Source of the DNA: Dallia pectoralis
Taxonomy: Eukaryota; Chordata; Actinopteri; Esociformes; Umbridae
NCBI GenBank assembly: GCA_029465975.1
Contig: CM055755.1
Location: forward strand, 8,124,427 to 8,188,426
Length of the DNA: 64,000 nucleotides
Direction of reading: 5' to 3'
The stretch's first letter is position 1; each line of letters starts with the position of its first letter. The notes below the pieces were generated by a model. The model saw only the letters and a program-made list of their open reading frames with translations. It was not told the DNA's origin and ran no database searches. Position numbers and translations under genes: made by a program. Positions 28,701 to 36,913 of this stretch are shown piece by piece.

Positions 28701-31700
28701 CACTGTCACACAGACACCCGGGCAGAGCAACACAGGGGCTGCACACAGGTGAATGGATGTCAATGACTACTAGTAGGCTTAATATCACTACTAGTAGGCT
28801 TAATATCACTACTAGTAGGCTTAATATCACTACTAGTAGGCTTAATATCACTACCAGTAGGCTTAATATCACTACTAGTAGGCTTAATATCACTACTAGT
28901 AGGCTTAATATCACTACTAGTAGGCTTAATATCACTACCAGTACGCTTAATATCACTACCAGTAGGCTTAATATCACTACCAGTAGGCTTAATATCACTA
29001 CTAGTAGGCTTAATATCACTACTAGTAGGCTAAATATCACTACCAGTAGGCTTAATATTACTACTAGTATGCTTAATATCACTACTAGTAGGCTTAATAT
29101 CACTACTAGTAGGCTTAATATCACTACTAGTAGGCTTAATATCACTACTAGTAGGCTTAATATCACTACTAGTAGGCTTAATATCACTACCAGTACGCTT
29201 AATATCACTACCAGTAGGCTTAATATCACTACCAGTAGGCTTAATATCACTACTAGTAGTCATAATATCACTACTAGTAGGCTTAATATCACTACTAGTA
29301 GGCTTAATATCACTACCAGTAGGCTTAATATCACTACTAGTAGGCTTAATATCACTACTAGTAGGCTTAATATCACTACTAGTAGGCTTAATATCACTAC
29401 CAGTACGCTTAATATCACTACCAGTAGGCTTAATATCACTACTATTAGGCTTAATATCACTACTAGTAGGCTTAATATCACTACCAGTAGGCTTAATATT
29501 ACTACTAGTATGCTTAATATCACTACTAGTAGGCTTAATATCACTACTAGTAGGCTTAATATCACTACTAGTAGGCTTAATATCACTACTAGTAGGCTTA
29601 ATATCACTACTAGTAGGCTTAATATCACTACCAGTACGCTTAATATCACTACCAGTAGGCTTAATATCACTACCAGTAGGCTTAATATCACTACTAGTAG
29701 GCTTAATATCACTACTAGTAGGCTTAATATCACTACTAGTAGGCTTAATATCACTACCAGTACGCTTAATATCACTACCAGTAGGCTTAATATCACTACC
29801 AGTAGGCTTAATATCACTACTAGTAGTCATAATATCACTACTAGTAGGCTTAATACCACTACTAGTACGCTTAATATCACTACCAGTAGGCTTAATATCA
29901 CTACTAGTAGGCTTAATATCTCTACTAGTAGGCTTAATATCACTACCAGTAGGCTTAATATTACTACTAGTATGCTTAATATCACTACTAGTAGGCTTAA
30001 TATCACTACTAGTAGGCTTAATATCACTACTAATAGGCTTAATATCACTACTAGTACGCTTAATATCACTACTAGTAGGCTTAATATCACTACCAGTACG
30101 CTTAATATCACTACCAGTAGGCTTAATATCACTACTAGTAGTCATAATATCACTACTAGTAGGCTTAATATCACTACCAGTAGGCTTAATATTACTACTA
30201 GTAGGCTTAATATCACTACTAGTAGGCTTAATATCACTACTAGTAGGCTTAATATCACTACTAGTAGGCTTAATATCACTACTAGTAGGCTTAATATCAC
30301 TACTAGTAGGCTTAATATCACTACTAGTAGACTTAACACCACAACTTTTGATTCAAAACCACATTGTAGCAGCACATCTACATCTGAAGCAGAGTCTCAG
30401 ACCTCTGGACCACCCTAGATCACAATACATCACAACATTGATCTGATTATAATAGACCAATAACTATTCATCATGATATGGGGGTAGGCTATAAACAATC
30501 ACCCAATCAGGGCTGTGAATGTCATTCTCTTCTCACATAACCCGACTGAAAATAATATGGGCCAACGGTTGCAGTAGTGACTCGAGTGATATTATAATAT
30601 ATGAACACACGTGGTATTTTAACTGACAACCAGCAAGCAGTTTTGAATTAAACAACCAGCAAACAATGTTTATATGAAAACTCATCATTGTGTATATGTA
30701 TATATATATATATATGTTTTTTTAGTTTTCCTCAGCCAATATTACCAAAGTAACCTCCGGCGATGAAATAGAAACCCCACAACATGATCAAGGTAAGCAA
30801 ACAGACAAGGTACCTGTTTCTCGATAATGTGTTTATCAGTTGTCAAAAAACAACAGCTGGGACGTATTTATACGTATTCTAATCTTTATAGCTTTATTTT
30901 CTTTAAGTGAGGAGACACGCGGACCAGCAGTTTGTTACCAACGCCGTAATATAAAACGTGCATTACGTTAACGCCTTCTACATACTGTTGAATAAATCCC
31001 ATTGGACCACAGCATTCTGGTTGGGTATTCACGGCCATGTTGTGAATCAACCTATCGTTCACACTATTGTTTGTACCAGTGTGTCTGCAGTGTACCGCCC
31101 CGTGTCTGAGTGACCTGGACCTATCCAAGCTAGTGGCCATGACCCCGCTGTCTCGGACCTTGCTACAGATACAGGAGTCCCTTCAGAACCTAACAAGTTC
31201 AGACGCAGGTTGGTAACAGATTTTGTAACTCCTCGAAAGCTCTGCATTTGTTTTTTGTGTTATAAGTTCTAATCATTATAATTTGTGTTATAGGTTCTAA
31301 TCATCTGCACGTTTTGATTGGGATAAATCCGTATCGAGTGGAGTGTCCATCACAGCCTTCTGTCAATTGTCCTGTTTAACGATAATATGTTACAAACCTA
31401 TTCTCGTGTCCTTTGCTTTACATAAGTTTACGTTGAAAGAATTTGCTGTAGGCGTTGACGATGAATGCACATTGTTGAGTGTTGGACATTCCCTAACCCT
31501 AACTAGTTTACTGATTCATTCAGATTCCTCTGTCATCCATGTTTGTCGGACTATTCCTCTGACACAACCATGTGTATTCCAGCCAGTACTGACAGGACCA
31601 TAGAGGACCCAGCCGTGCAGCTCGTCCCCGTCGCCCTGGACAACCTCTCCCCACAGCATTTTGCCGTCTTCACGTTCGGCCGCCACGTTGTGAAATTGCT

Positions 31701-34700
31701 GTGCGACACCCGAATCTTCCCGCCGGTCACACTGCTCCTGGCCAGGAAGGTTCCGCCTGTCTTCGACCATGAGGCTCTGGTGTCCCACTGCAACGGAGAC
31801 TTTTATTTTGACGTCGCCAACCGGATTCTGTATCTCCGCGAGGAAAAGCTTGAGAGCGTGGGACAGTTCATTGCCACGCTGCTGCAGTCTATGGCCTTCA
31901 TTGCCTCAGGTGATTTTGAAATGATGTCGTGTGAAGCGTAGTTATTATGTTAGCGGTGTGTATTAAAAACATCACTTTAGATTTGCTTGTACATCTTTGC
32001 TGTTGCTGTTCTTTTTCTATTTCATTACCTGCATAAGGTTCCAAGACAAAAAGCTTCATGCAAGCCCTCCACTGCGCCATTGCAGCTCTGAGCCTTCGGT
32101 TGTTCACCTCCTCTTTCAAAAACGAAGCGCTTACGGTAAAAGGCCTCGCATGTACTTTTAACCCAACGATGCTAAGTAGGGATGCACCGAATATTCGGCC
32201 ACCGAAAATTTTCGGCCGAAAATGGCCCAAAAGGGCATTTTCGGTTTTCGGCCGAAATACTTTTATCACCGAAACAATACGGCCGAAATATGTTGTGATC
32301 TATTCGGATCCTCTGCACTTCATCGCGACTGTACTTGATCCGCGTTATAAAGACCATTACTTGGATGCAGAAATAAAGCAGCGCGCACGAGAAATGATCC
32401 AGGCGGCGATGGATGCGGAGAACCCGCGTGGAGACGGAGAAATAGCGCACGGAGCAGTAGGGCACCGAGCAGTAGGGCACGGAGCAGTAGGGCACGGAGC
32501 AGTAGGGCACGGAGCAGTAGGGCACGGAGCAGTAGGGCACGGAGCAGTAGGGCACGGAGCAGCAGCGCACGGAGATCAGAGCGCAGAAAAAAAGACTCGT
32601 CTCTCTGCACTAGATGAGGGGCATGCACCCTCGTTGTCTGATATGTTCAGTGAAATCCTGCAAGAAAGTGCCTCACATGGGCGTAGGTTTAGGGGGGGAC
32701 GCTGGGGACATGTCCCCAACAACATTTTAACATGACTAAATTGTCCCCACTAATATTTTAGCGAACTCCGTTATGAGTTTGTGAAGCGATTTGGGTCAAT
32801 TCCGACCGCAGAGCCGGTACGGTACTAGAAACGCCGTAATTTGATTGGCTAAAAAACCTAGGGGAGGGGAGTTATCTGACACGCTATAAGTACACAGGAG
32901 AGTGACTGAAGACAACGGTAAAGTTACCAGTGCTTTCTTTTAATACATACCCCATATGTTAGAATCTTGCAGTCACAATAAACAGTGGAAATGTTTCCTG
33001 TGTATATTTTGCTTATGTAATGTGGCCTATTTGGGATATCCCATTAGTAGGGGCGGAGTAGTGGCACCACCAGGGTCGCTACAATATATTGAATCTGACA
33101 AACAGCATTACCATCTAAAAGCAACAGGCTATTGTCTCAACTAAACGCAAAAATAATCACATTATTCTCAGTAAAAGTTCACTTGCCGGATGGGGGGGGG
33201 AGAGATGTCCCCACCGAAGCTGAGACCAAACCTACGCCCTTGGTGGCTCATATCCATAAATGCAATGGTACTAATAATTGGCATAATTTATTTCGGTGTT
33301 TCGGTTTTCGGTTTTCGGTCTTGGTTTCCTCTTTTTCGGTTTTCGGTTTCGGCCAAGAATTTTCATTTCGGTGCATCCCTAATGCTAAGCTAAGTGTCAT
33401 GTACTTTTAACCCAACGATGCTAAGCTAAGTGTCATGTACTTTTAACCCAAAGATGCTAAGCTAAGTGTCATGTACTTTTAACCCAACGATGCTAAGCTA
33501 AGTGTCATGTGCTTTTAACCCAACGATGCTAAGCTAAGTGTCATGTACTTTTAACCCAACGATGCTAAGCTAAGTGTCATGTACTTTTAACCCAAAGATG
33601 CTAAGCTAAGTGTCATGTACTTTTAACCCAAAGATGCTAAGCTAAGTGTGCTACGGTGATAATGACTGAAGCGTGTCCTGTTGACGTGTGCCTCTGTTTC
33701 CCAGTCACAGAGGTCCGACCATTCTTCCCGGACGTTAGTCGAGGACTTTCTCAACACCAGGATCCCGGCTGAAACGCAGTTCACCGAGAATCACCTGGCA
33801 AACAGGTGTGCGAAGCGCTTTTTATCATTGTTTCATCGTGGATATGGCACCGCGAAACATTTGGCCTTTTTTGTCATTTTATTTTAGACTCCAGCGATAT
33901 AAGTATTTTAAAGTGGAGCAACTGATCAGGGATCTGAAGCAATTTCAAGCAAACGGGACTACAAAGGGTAACCTATTTTGTACACACAAGGTCAATAAAA
34001 TTCATGCATGCAAATGCACAGTAAGAATCTGTTATTGCCTATTGAGCTTTGTAGGACGTTGTGGTCCAAAAACATACTTTGGGATGTTGCGTGACCAACG
34101 TCCAGCGTTGTGTATTCTGCAGGGCCAACATCCGAACGATTTGGATCGCCTGTTGAAGTGAGTTTCGCCGACAGTCTCGTTCGCCGAGCGATATATGCTT
34201 TCCTGGCGTGACGTTTCATTTCAAGCTGTTGTGCTCTTCTATCTGAAGGTCCACTGTGTGGAGCAGGAGGTAGACCGTCTGAATCAGGTTTTCCTGCAAC
34301 TTAGTGTCGAACTCCACGAAAGGACTCGGAAAAAGGCACAGCTGGAGCAGCAGCTGCCGCAATACTCTGACACACCCTCGAAGGTAATAAGCGAAAATAC
34401 CCGGATATCATATATAATTCTTCCTCAATGCACAACAGAATGCAAACAAATCTCAGGCTCTAGGGCTTGTGGTGGTATATAACCATAATCTTCCTCAAAC
34501 CGTTTGTCTTACTGTACTTATCTGAATCAATTATCTGACACCCTAGACCAGTTAGACTGGCCGGGCTACAGAGACCAAAATAATTTCCCCTCTTTGCCTC
34601 TACCATCCACCCACTCTTCCCCTCCTTCCTTCCCAGAGTGCAGATGCCCTGAGTCGCGAGGAGACAACGGTTTTAGAGCTGAGGAGACGTTGCGTGTCCC

Positions 34701-35092
34701 AGAGGCTTGATGAACTGCAAATCATATTAGCCGGAATGGGCCGGCGCCTGCCAGACAGCCACGGGCCAGAGACTAAGAAATCGAGCAGTCCACACCCAGA
34801 GCCAGACAGTCGTAGATCATTCCAGAAGGAACACATTCACGCTTCAGAAAGTGGAGGGGACCTAGGCAGTGAAGGACCAAAGCACCTTACACAGGACAAC
34901 ACTCAGATGTTACACCAGACACAGGACAACACTCAGATGTTACACCAGACACAGGACAACACTCAGATGTTACACCAGACACAGGACAACACTCAGACGT
35001 TACACCAGACACAGGACAACACTCAGATGTTACACCAGACACAGGACAACACTCAGATGTTACACCAGACACAGGAAAACACTCAGACCTAA
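2567..35092 (+). CDS. Giant GCC2/GCC3-repeat single-pass membrane protein (44 exons, 5' partial)
   Basis: Forty-four exons were joined by eye using consensus AG/GT sites. Every junction is phase-compatible, and the sum gives 2,318 codons plus stop. Exons: 2567-2725, 2884-3046, 3722-3825, 4224-4400, 6487-6699, 6858-7037, 7990-8181, 8470-8619, 9135-9238, 10465-10661, 10948-11168, 11352-11498, 11792-11956, 12970-13121, 13500-13668, 13875-13983, 14545-14681, 14956-15081, 15169-15348, 15726-15950, 17043-17169, 17309-17508, 18610-18822, 19046-19191, 20720-20847, 22690-22837, 24276-24408, 24500-24661, 24941-25067, 25297-25508, 26084-26246, 26650-26735, 27892-28052, 28210-28312, 28597-28748, 30726-30792, 31080-31208, 31583-31909, 32038-32135, 33705-33805, 33888-33967, 34123-34157, 34249-34383, 34637-35092. 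The ectodomain is GCC2/GCC3 (ephrin-receptor-like) repeats, with one helix at exon 31 and a long cytoplasmic part. I do not recognise a named family member and assign no function. The Met codon at 2569 is not an initiator: no signal peptide follows it. Confidence 0.88.
3095..3230 (+). mobile_element. Relic of a fish LINE-type 3' end
   Basis: This stretch contains GGGAGTTTTTCCTAGCCGCTG and ends in a GGCTATATAAAATAAACGTGA-like tail. That resembles the common fish retroposon 3' end with GGGAGTTTTTCCTAGCC and GGGCTATATAAATAAA. The match is from memory of the repeat family, and the copy is old. It lies in intron 2 of the giant gene. Confidence 0.5.
3241..3300. mobile_element. DNA-transposon terminal fragment
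   Basis: CACTATACGGCCAAAAGTTTGTGGACACC resembles the conserved terminus (CACTATATGGCCAAAAGTATGTGGACACC type) of a fish DNA-transposon family. The partner inverted repeat was not found nearby, so this is probably a truncated relic. Confidence 0.4.
4521..4959. repeat. 29-bp minisatellite, intron 4
   Basis: About 15 tandem copies of an AT-rich 29-bp unit (core AATATAATGGTACTGGTCTA then TACATTGTG). Differences are nearly confined to two positions (TGG/TAG and TTGTG/TTGTA), so the copies are young or homogenised. Confidence 0.95.
5035..6475. repeat. 25-bp minisatellite with higher-order structure, intron 4
   Basis: About 57 copies of a 25-bp unit (TCATCCATTCATATTGTACT then GTGTC). Variant units alternate in a regular order and build blocks of about 100-150 bp. 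Because 25 is not a multiple of three, translation cycles through three frames; the listed open frames here are artefacts. Confidence 0.95.
6487..9238 (+). CDS. Giant gene exons 5-9: GCC2/GCC3 repeats
   Basis: Exons 6487-6699, 6858-7037, 7990-8181, 8470-8619 and 9135-9238. Most are symmetric phase 1-1 modules of 50-70 residues. Motifs include [63 protein letters not shown] and [11 protein letters not shown]. Exon 9 ends in phase 0 at CAG before GTACAC. Introns 4, 6 and 9 are filled by minisatellites; intron 8 has none, only a poly-G run near 8746. Confidence 0.88.
7063..7975. repeat. 30-bp minisatellite, intron 6
   Basis: About 30 copies of a 30-bp unit (TAATGAGGGTAATAACGGGG then TACCTTACAT). 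Most copies contain the palindrome GGTACC; the edge copies have GGTAGC. A few units near 7330-7440 are shortened. The array ends about 15 bp before the exon 7 acceptor. Confidence 0.95.
9350..10421. repeat. 20/26-bp minisatellite, intron 9
   Basis: Tandem units of CAGATTCACAGCAGTCCAAA (20 bp), interspersed with 26-bp versions in which GATTCA is duplicated. About 48 units in total. The array ends about 45 bp before exon 10. Confidence 0.95.
10465..11956 (+). CDS. Giant gene exons 10-13: GCC2/GCC3 repeats
   Basis: Exons 10465-10661 (phase 0 to 2), 10948-11168 (2 to 1), 11352-11498 and 11792-11956. Repeats include [44 protein letters not shown] and [11 protein letters not shown]. For exon 10 the donor after TCTGG was chosen over the one a base earlier because only phase 2 reads through into exon 11. 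Confidence 0.88.
12332..12969. repeat. 15-bp pyrimidine-rich minisatellite abutting exon 14
   Basis: About 42 copies of a 15-bp unit (CTGTTATCTGTCTTC; frequent variant CTGTTACCTGTCTTC). The last copy ends CTGTTACCTGTCAG, and that AG is the exon 14 acceptor. The whole array is therefore a 640-bp C/T-rich tract joined to a 3' splice site. The long plus-strand frames through it are repeat artefacts. Confidence 0.95.
12970..15950 (+). CDS. Giant gene exons 14-20: GCC2/GCC3 repeats
   Basis: Exons 12970-13121, 13500-13668, 13875-13983, 14545-14681, 14956-15081, 15169-15348 and 15726-15950. Motifs include [67 protein letters not shown] and [11 protein letters not shown]. Exon 17 is the most divergent: it has [11 protein letters not shown] and CEWGMQCAG but lacks the usual PCPPGTY linker. 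It was placed because its phases (2 to 1) bridge exons 16 and 18. Confidence 0.86.
14690..14892. repeat. Short degenerate ATGACGATAAC repeat, intron 17
   Basis: Irregular tandem array of about 12-bp units (ATGACGATAAC, ATGACAATAAC and variants), roughly 17 copies. It lies between exons 17 and 18. Confidence 0.85.
16090..16962. repeat. 30-bp minisatellite, intron 20
   Basis: About 29 copies of a GC-rich 30-bp unit (CTAGTGATGGCTGAATATGG then CCCCCGTGAC). CCCGGGAC and CCCGTGAC variants are mixed. It sits about 80 bp upstream of exon 21, followed by a TG-repeat-containing pre-acceptor region. Confidence 0.95.
17043..18822 (+). CDS. Giant gene exons 21-23: last GCC2/GCC3 repeats
   Basis: Exons 17043-17169, 17309-17508 and 18610-18822. 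Exon 21 ends at CAGCAGGT before a perfect GTAAGT donor; the alternative GT two bases earlier would break the frame with exon 22. Repeats include [43 protein letters not shown] and [11 protein letters not shown]. Intron 22 (17509-18609, 1.1 kb) contains nothing I recognise. Confidence 0.87.
19046..22837 (+). CDS. Giant gene exons 24-26: EGF-like cysteine region
   Basis: Exons 19046-19191, 20720-20847 and 22690-22837. The spacing changes here. [10 protein letters not shown]...[12 protein letters not shown] looks like an EGF-type or related cysteine knot. It is followed by [24 protein letters not shown] (with an N-V-T glycosylation site) and [17 protein letters not shown]. The segment links the GCC array to the membrane-proximal domain. 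Exon 25 begins immediately after the last unit of a tandem array whose unit contains the acceptor. Confidence 0.82.
19418..19648. repeat. 13-bp minisatellite, intron 24
   Basis: About 18 copies of ATACAGTTAGCCT, with a few short interruptions (ACAGTT). Confidence 0.92.
19668..20719. repeat. 72- to ~92-bp tandem array carrying a 3' splice site, intron 24
   Basis: Units run from ACAGGGTGTGGCTAGGTTAC to TATGTTTTGTATTGTAG. The downstream units are 72 bp; several upstream units are about 92 bp because they carry an extra TTACCATTCTATACCTGTTA segment. Each copy ends in a plausible acceptor (TTTTGTATTGTAG), and the last copy is the one joined to exon 25. Confidence 0.93.
20862..22512. repeat. 36-bp minisatellite, intron 25
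   Basis: About 45 copies of a 36-bp unit (CACCATGATGTCACTATGTG then GTCTATTCAGTCTACA). Because 36 is a multiple of three, frames of 350 to 508 codons stay open on both strands; none has coding character beyond the repeat. Confidence 0.96.
22936..23784 (-). mobile_element. Solo LTR (849 bp), intron 26
   Basis: The block begins TGTTACGTTCC and ends GGGGACGTAACA, so it has TG...CA termini with an imperfect inverted repeat TGTTACGT/ACGTAACA. It is flanked on both sides by the 5-bp direct repeat CAGTG (22931-22935 and 23785-23789), the duplication size typical of LTR retroelements. There is no coding region inside. A polyadenylation signal in minus orientation near 23068-23073 suggests minus orientation. 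The simplest reading is an LTR left by recombination between the two LTRs of a full element. Confidence 0.72.
24276..25508 (+). CDS. Giant gene exons 27-30: membrane-proximal beta-rich domain
   Basis: Exons 24276-24408, 24500-24661, 24941-25067 and 25297-25508. Cysteines become rare. The sequence has alternating hydrophobic strands ([26 protein letters not shown]) and then [17 protein letters not shown] and [11 protein letters not shown]. The F-x-H-x-F-x-x-x-G-x-Y-V-F pattern resembles the C-terminal strands of cupredoxin-type folds; copper binding is not implied. Glycosylation sites include N-F-T and N-S-T. The segment ends in [10 protein letters not shown] immediately before the membrane helix. 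It sits outside the cell in the model. Confidence 0.84.
25684..25739. repeat. (AT)n microsatellite, intron 30
   Basis: Uninterrupted TA/AT dinucleotide run of about 28 repeats. Confidence 0.97.
26084..26246 (+). CDS. Giant gene exon 31: transmembrane helix
   Basis: The exon opens with [19 protein letters not shown], a single uninterrupted hydrophobic helix. It is followed by Arg-Pro and a basic segment (GKLRPKWRS), which by the positive-inside rule puts the C-terminal part in the cytoplasm. This is the only convincing membrane segment in the 2,318 visible residues and falls near visible residue 1,622. Confidence 0.88.
26650..28748 (+). CDS. Giant gene exons 32-35: cytoplasmic region, helical
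   Basis: Exons 26650-26735, 27892-28052, 28210-28312 and 28597-28748. Exon 32 is a short Gly/Glu-rich linker. Exon 33 encodes a highly polar helical stretch ([19 protein letters not shown], then [15 protein letters not shown]) that looks like coiled coil. Exons 34-35 continue with [11 protein letters not shown] and [19 protein letters not shown]. No catalytic motif is seen. Intron 32 (26736-27891) holds no recognisable element. Confidence 0.83.
28766..30341. repeat. 21-bp palindrome-bearing minisatellite, intron 35
   Basis: About 75 copies of CACTACTAGTAGGCTTAATAT. Each typical unit contains the perfect 10-bp palindrome CTACTAGTAG; variants have CCAGTAGG, CAGTACGC or TAGTCATA. Because 21 is a multiple of three, frames of up to 553 codons remain open on both strands. 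Confidence 0.96.
30726..32135 (+). CDS. Giant gene exons 36-39: cytoplasmic globular module
   Basis: Exons 30726-30792, 31080-31208, 31583-31909 and 32038-32135. For exon 36 the acceptor at TTTTTTAG was chosen; using the CTCAG ten bases on gives a stop. Exon 38 (109 codons) is the largest internal exon. It has a strand-rich part ([19 protein letters not shown], then [11 protein letters not shown]) followed by [20 protein letters not shown] and a helix [20 protein letters not shown] do not recognise the fold as a named domain. Confidence 0.83.
32450..32566. repeat. 15-bp repeat inside the hAT element
   Basis: About eight copies of GGGCACGGAGCAGTA, one of them diverged (CACCGAGCAGTA). The array keeps the transposase-remnant frame open. 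Confidence 0.9.
32679..33239. mobile_element. Possible element nested in the hAT copy
   Basis: Ends carry GGGCGTAGGTTT (32679-32690) and its exact complement AAACCTACGCCC (33228-33239). Further in, GGGGACATGTCCCC and GATGTCCCCACC also mirror each other. The body has no coding capacity. A clear target duplication was not found, so the boundaries are tentative. Confidence 0.45.
33705..35092 (+). CDS. Giant gene exons 40-44: C-terminal coiled coil and repeat tail
   Basis: Exons 33705-33805, 33888-33967, 34123-34157 (a 35-bp microexon), 34249-34383 and terminal exon 34637-35092. Exon 43 encodes heptad-like coiled coil ([19 protein letters not shown]). Exon 44 continues with [19 protein letters not shown], a Ser/Pro/His-rich linker and then about seven copies of a [10 protein letters not shown] unit. 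The stop codon TAA (35090-35092) is created by base changes within a diverged repeat copy. Confidence 0.85.
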
Positions 35093-36913
35093 CACCAGAC
35101 ACAGGACAACACTCAGTTATTACACCAGACACAGGACATCACTCAGACGTTACACCAGACACAGGACAACACTCAGACGTTACACCAGACACAGGACAAC
35201 ACTCAGACGTTACACCAGACACAGGACAACACTCAGACGTTACACCAGACACAGGACAACACTCAGATGTTACACCAGACACAGGACAACACTCAGATGT
35301 TACACCAGACACAGGACAACACTCAGATGTTACATAGACACAGGACAACACTCAGATGTTACACCAGACACAGGACAACACTCAGATGTTACACCAGACA
35401 CAGGACAACACTCAGACGTTACACCAGACACAGGACAACACTCAGACATTACACCAGACACAGGACAACACTCAGACGTTACACCAGACACAGGACAACA
35501 CTCAGATGTTACACCAGACACAGGACAACACTCAGATGATACACTAGACACAGGACAACACTCAGACGTTACACCAGACACAGGACAACACTCAGATGTT
35601 ACACCAGACACAGGACAACACTCAGACATTACACTAGACACAGGACAACACTCAGACGTTACACCAGACACAGGACAACATTCAGACGTTACACCAGACA
35701 CAGGACAACACTCAGATGTTACACCAGACACAGGACAACACTCAGACATTACATTAGACACAGGACAACACTCAGACGTTACACCAGACACAGGACAACA
35801 CTCAGACGTTACACCAGACACAGGACAACACTCAGATGTTACACCAGACACAGGACAACACTCAGATGTTACACCAGACACAGGACAACACTCAGATGTT
35901 ACACCAGACACAGGACAACACTCAGATGTTACACCAGACACAGGACAACACTCAGATGTTACATAGACACAGGACAACACTCAGATGTTACACCAGACAC
36001 AGGACAACACTCAGATGTTACACCAGACACAGGACAACACTCAGACGTTACACCAGACACAGGACAACACTCAGACATTACACCAGACACAGGACAACAC
36101 TCAGACGTTACACCAGACACAGGACAACACTCAGATGTTACACCAGACACAGGACAACACTCAGATGATACACTAGACACAGGACAACACTCAGACGTTA
36201 CACCAGACACAGGACAACACTCAGATGTTACACCAGACACAGGACAACACTCAGACATTACACTAGACACAGGACAACACTCAGACGTTACACCAGACAC
36301 AGGACAACACTCAGACGTTACACCAGACACAGGACAACACTCAGATGTTACACCAGACACAGGACAACACTCAGACATTACACTAGACACAGGACAACAC
36401 TCAGACGTTACACCAGACACAGGACAACACTCAGACATTACACCAGACACAGGACAACACTCAGATGTTACACCAGACACAGGACAACACTCAGACATTA
36501 CACTAGACACAGGACAACACTCAGACGTTACACCAGACACAGGACAACACTCAGACGTTACCCCAGACACAGGACAACACTCAGATGTTACACCAGACAC
36601 AGGACAACACTCAGATGTTACACCAGACACAGGACAACACTCAGATGTTACACCAGACACAGGACAACACTCAGATGTTACACCAGACACAGGACAACAC
36701 TCAGACGTTACACCAGACACAGGACAACACTCAGATGTTACACCAGACACAGGACAACACTCAGATGTTACACCAGACACAGGACAACACTCAGATGTTA
36801 CACCAGACACAGGACAACACTCAGATGATACACCAGACACAGGACAACACTCAGATGTTACACCAGACACAGGACAACACTCAGATGTTACACCAGACAC
36901 AGGACAACAATTA
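34888..36913. repeat. 30-bp minisatellite spanning the C-terminus and 3'UTR
   Basis: About 67 copies of a 30-bp unit (ACACAGGACAACACTCAGAT then GTTACACCAG). The first seven are in frame and translated; the rest follow the stop. One-base-short units (TTACATAGACACAGG at about 35331 and 35961) shift the frame. Long open frames on both strands through this block are repeat artefacts. Confidence 0.96.

Larger units (their letters stand above)
32177..33381. mobile_element. Non-autonomous hAT transposon (1,205 bp) with target duplication
   Basis: Terminal inverted repeats TAGGGATGCACCGAA at the left and TTCGGTGCATCCCTA at the right. They are flanked by a perfect 8-bp duplication ATGCTAAG (32169-32176 and 33382-33389), the hallmark of hAT insertion. 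Inside, a short plus-strand remnant (around 32310-32420: [16 protein letters not shown]) resembles the C-terminal part of hAT transposases. No intact transposase remains. It also contains a 15-bp GC-rich tandem repeat and another inserted element. It lies in intron 39 of the giant gene and does not touch a splice site. Confidence 0.9.
32148..33652. repeat. 36-bp minisatellite, intron 39, split by a hAT element
   Basis: Unit TGTCATGTACTTTTAACCCA then ACGATGCTAAGCTAAG. One partial copy precedes the transposon (32148-32176) and about seven follow it (33382-33652). The transposon interrupts what was one array. Confidence 0.9.

Noticed and set aside
28757..30418. 553-codon plus-strand and 371-codon minus-strand frames
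   Set aside because: Artefact of the 21-bp palindromic minisatellite in intron 35.
33140..33360. Short frames with [18 protein letters not shown]
   Set aside because: They derive from the TTTCGG-rich terminal region of the hAT element.
40..36913. CRISPR-like arrays
   Set aside because: Repeats are head-to-tail without unique spacers, in a eukaryotic gene; these are minisatellites.
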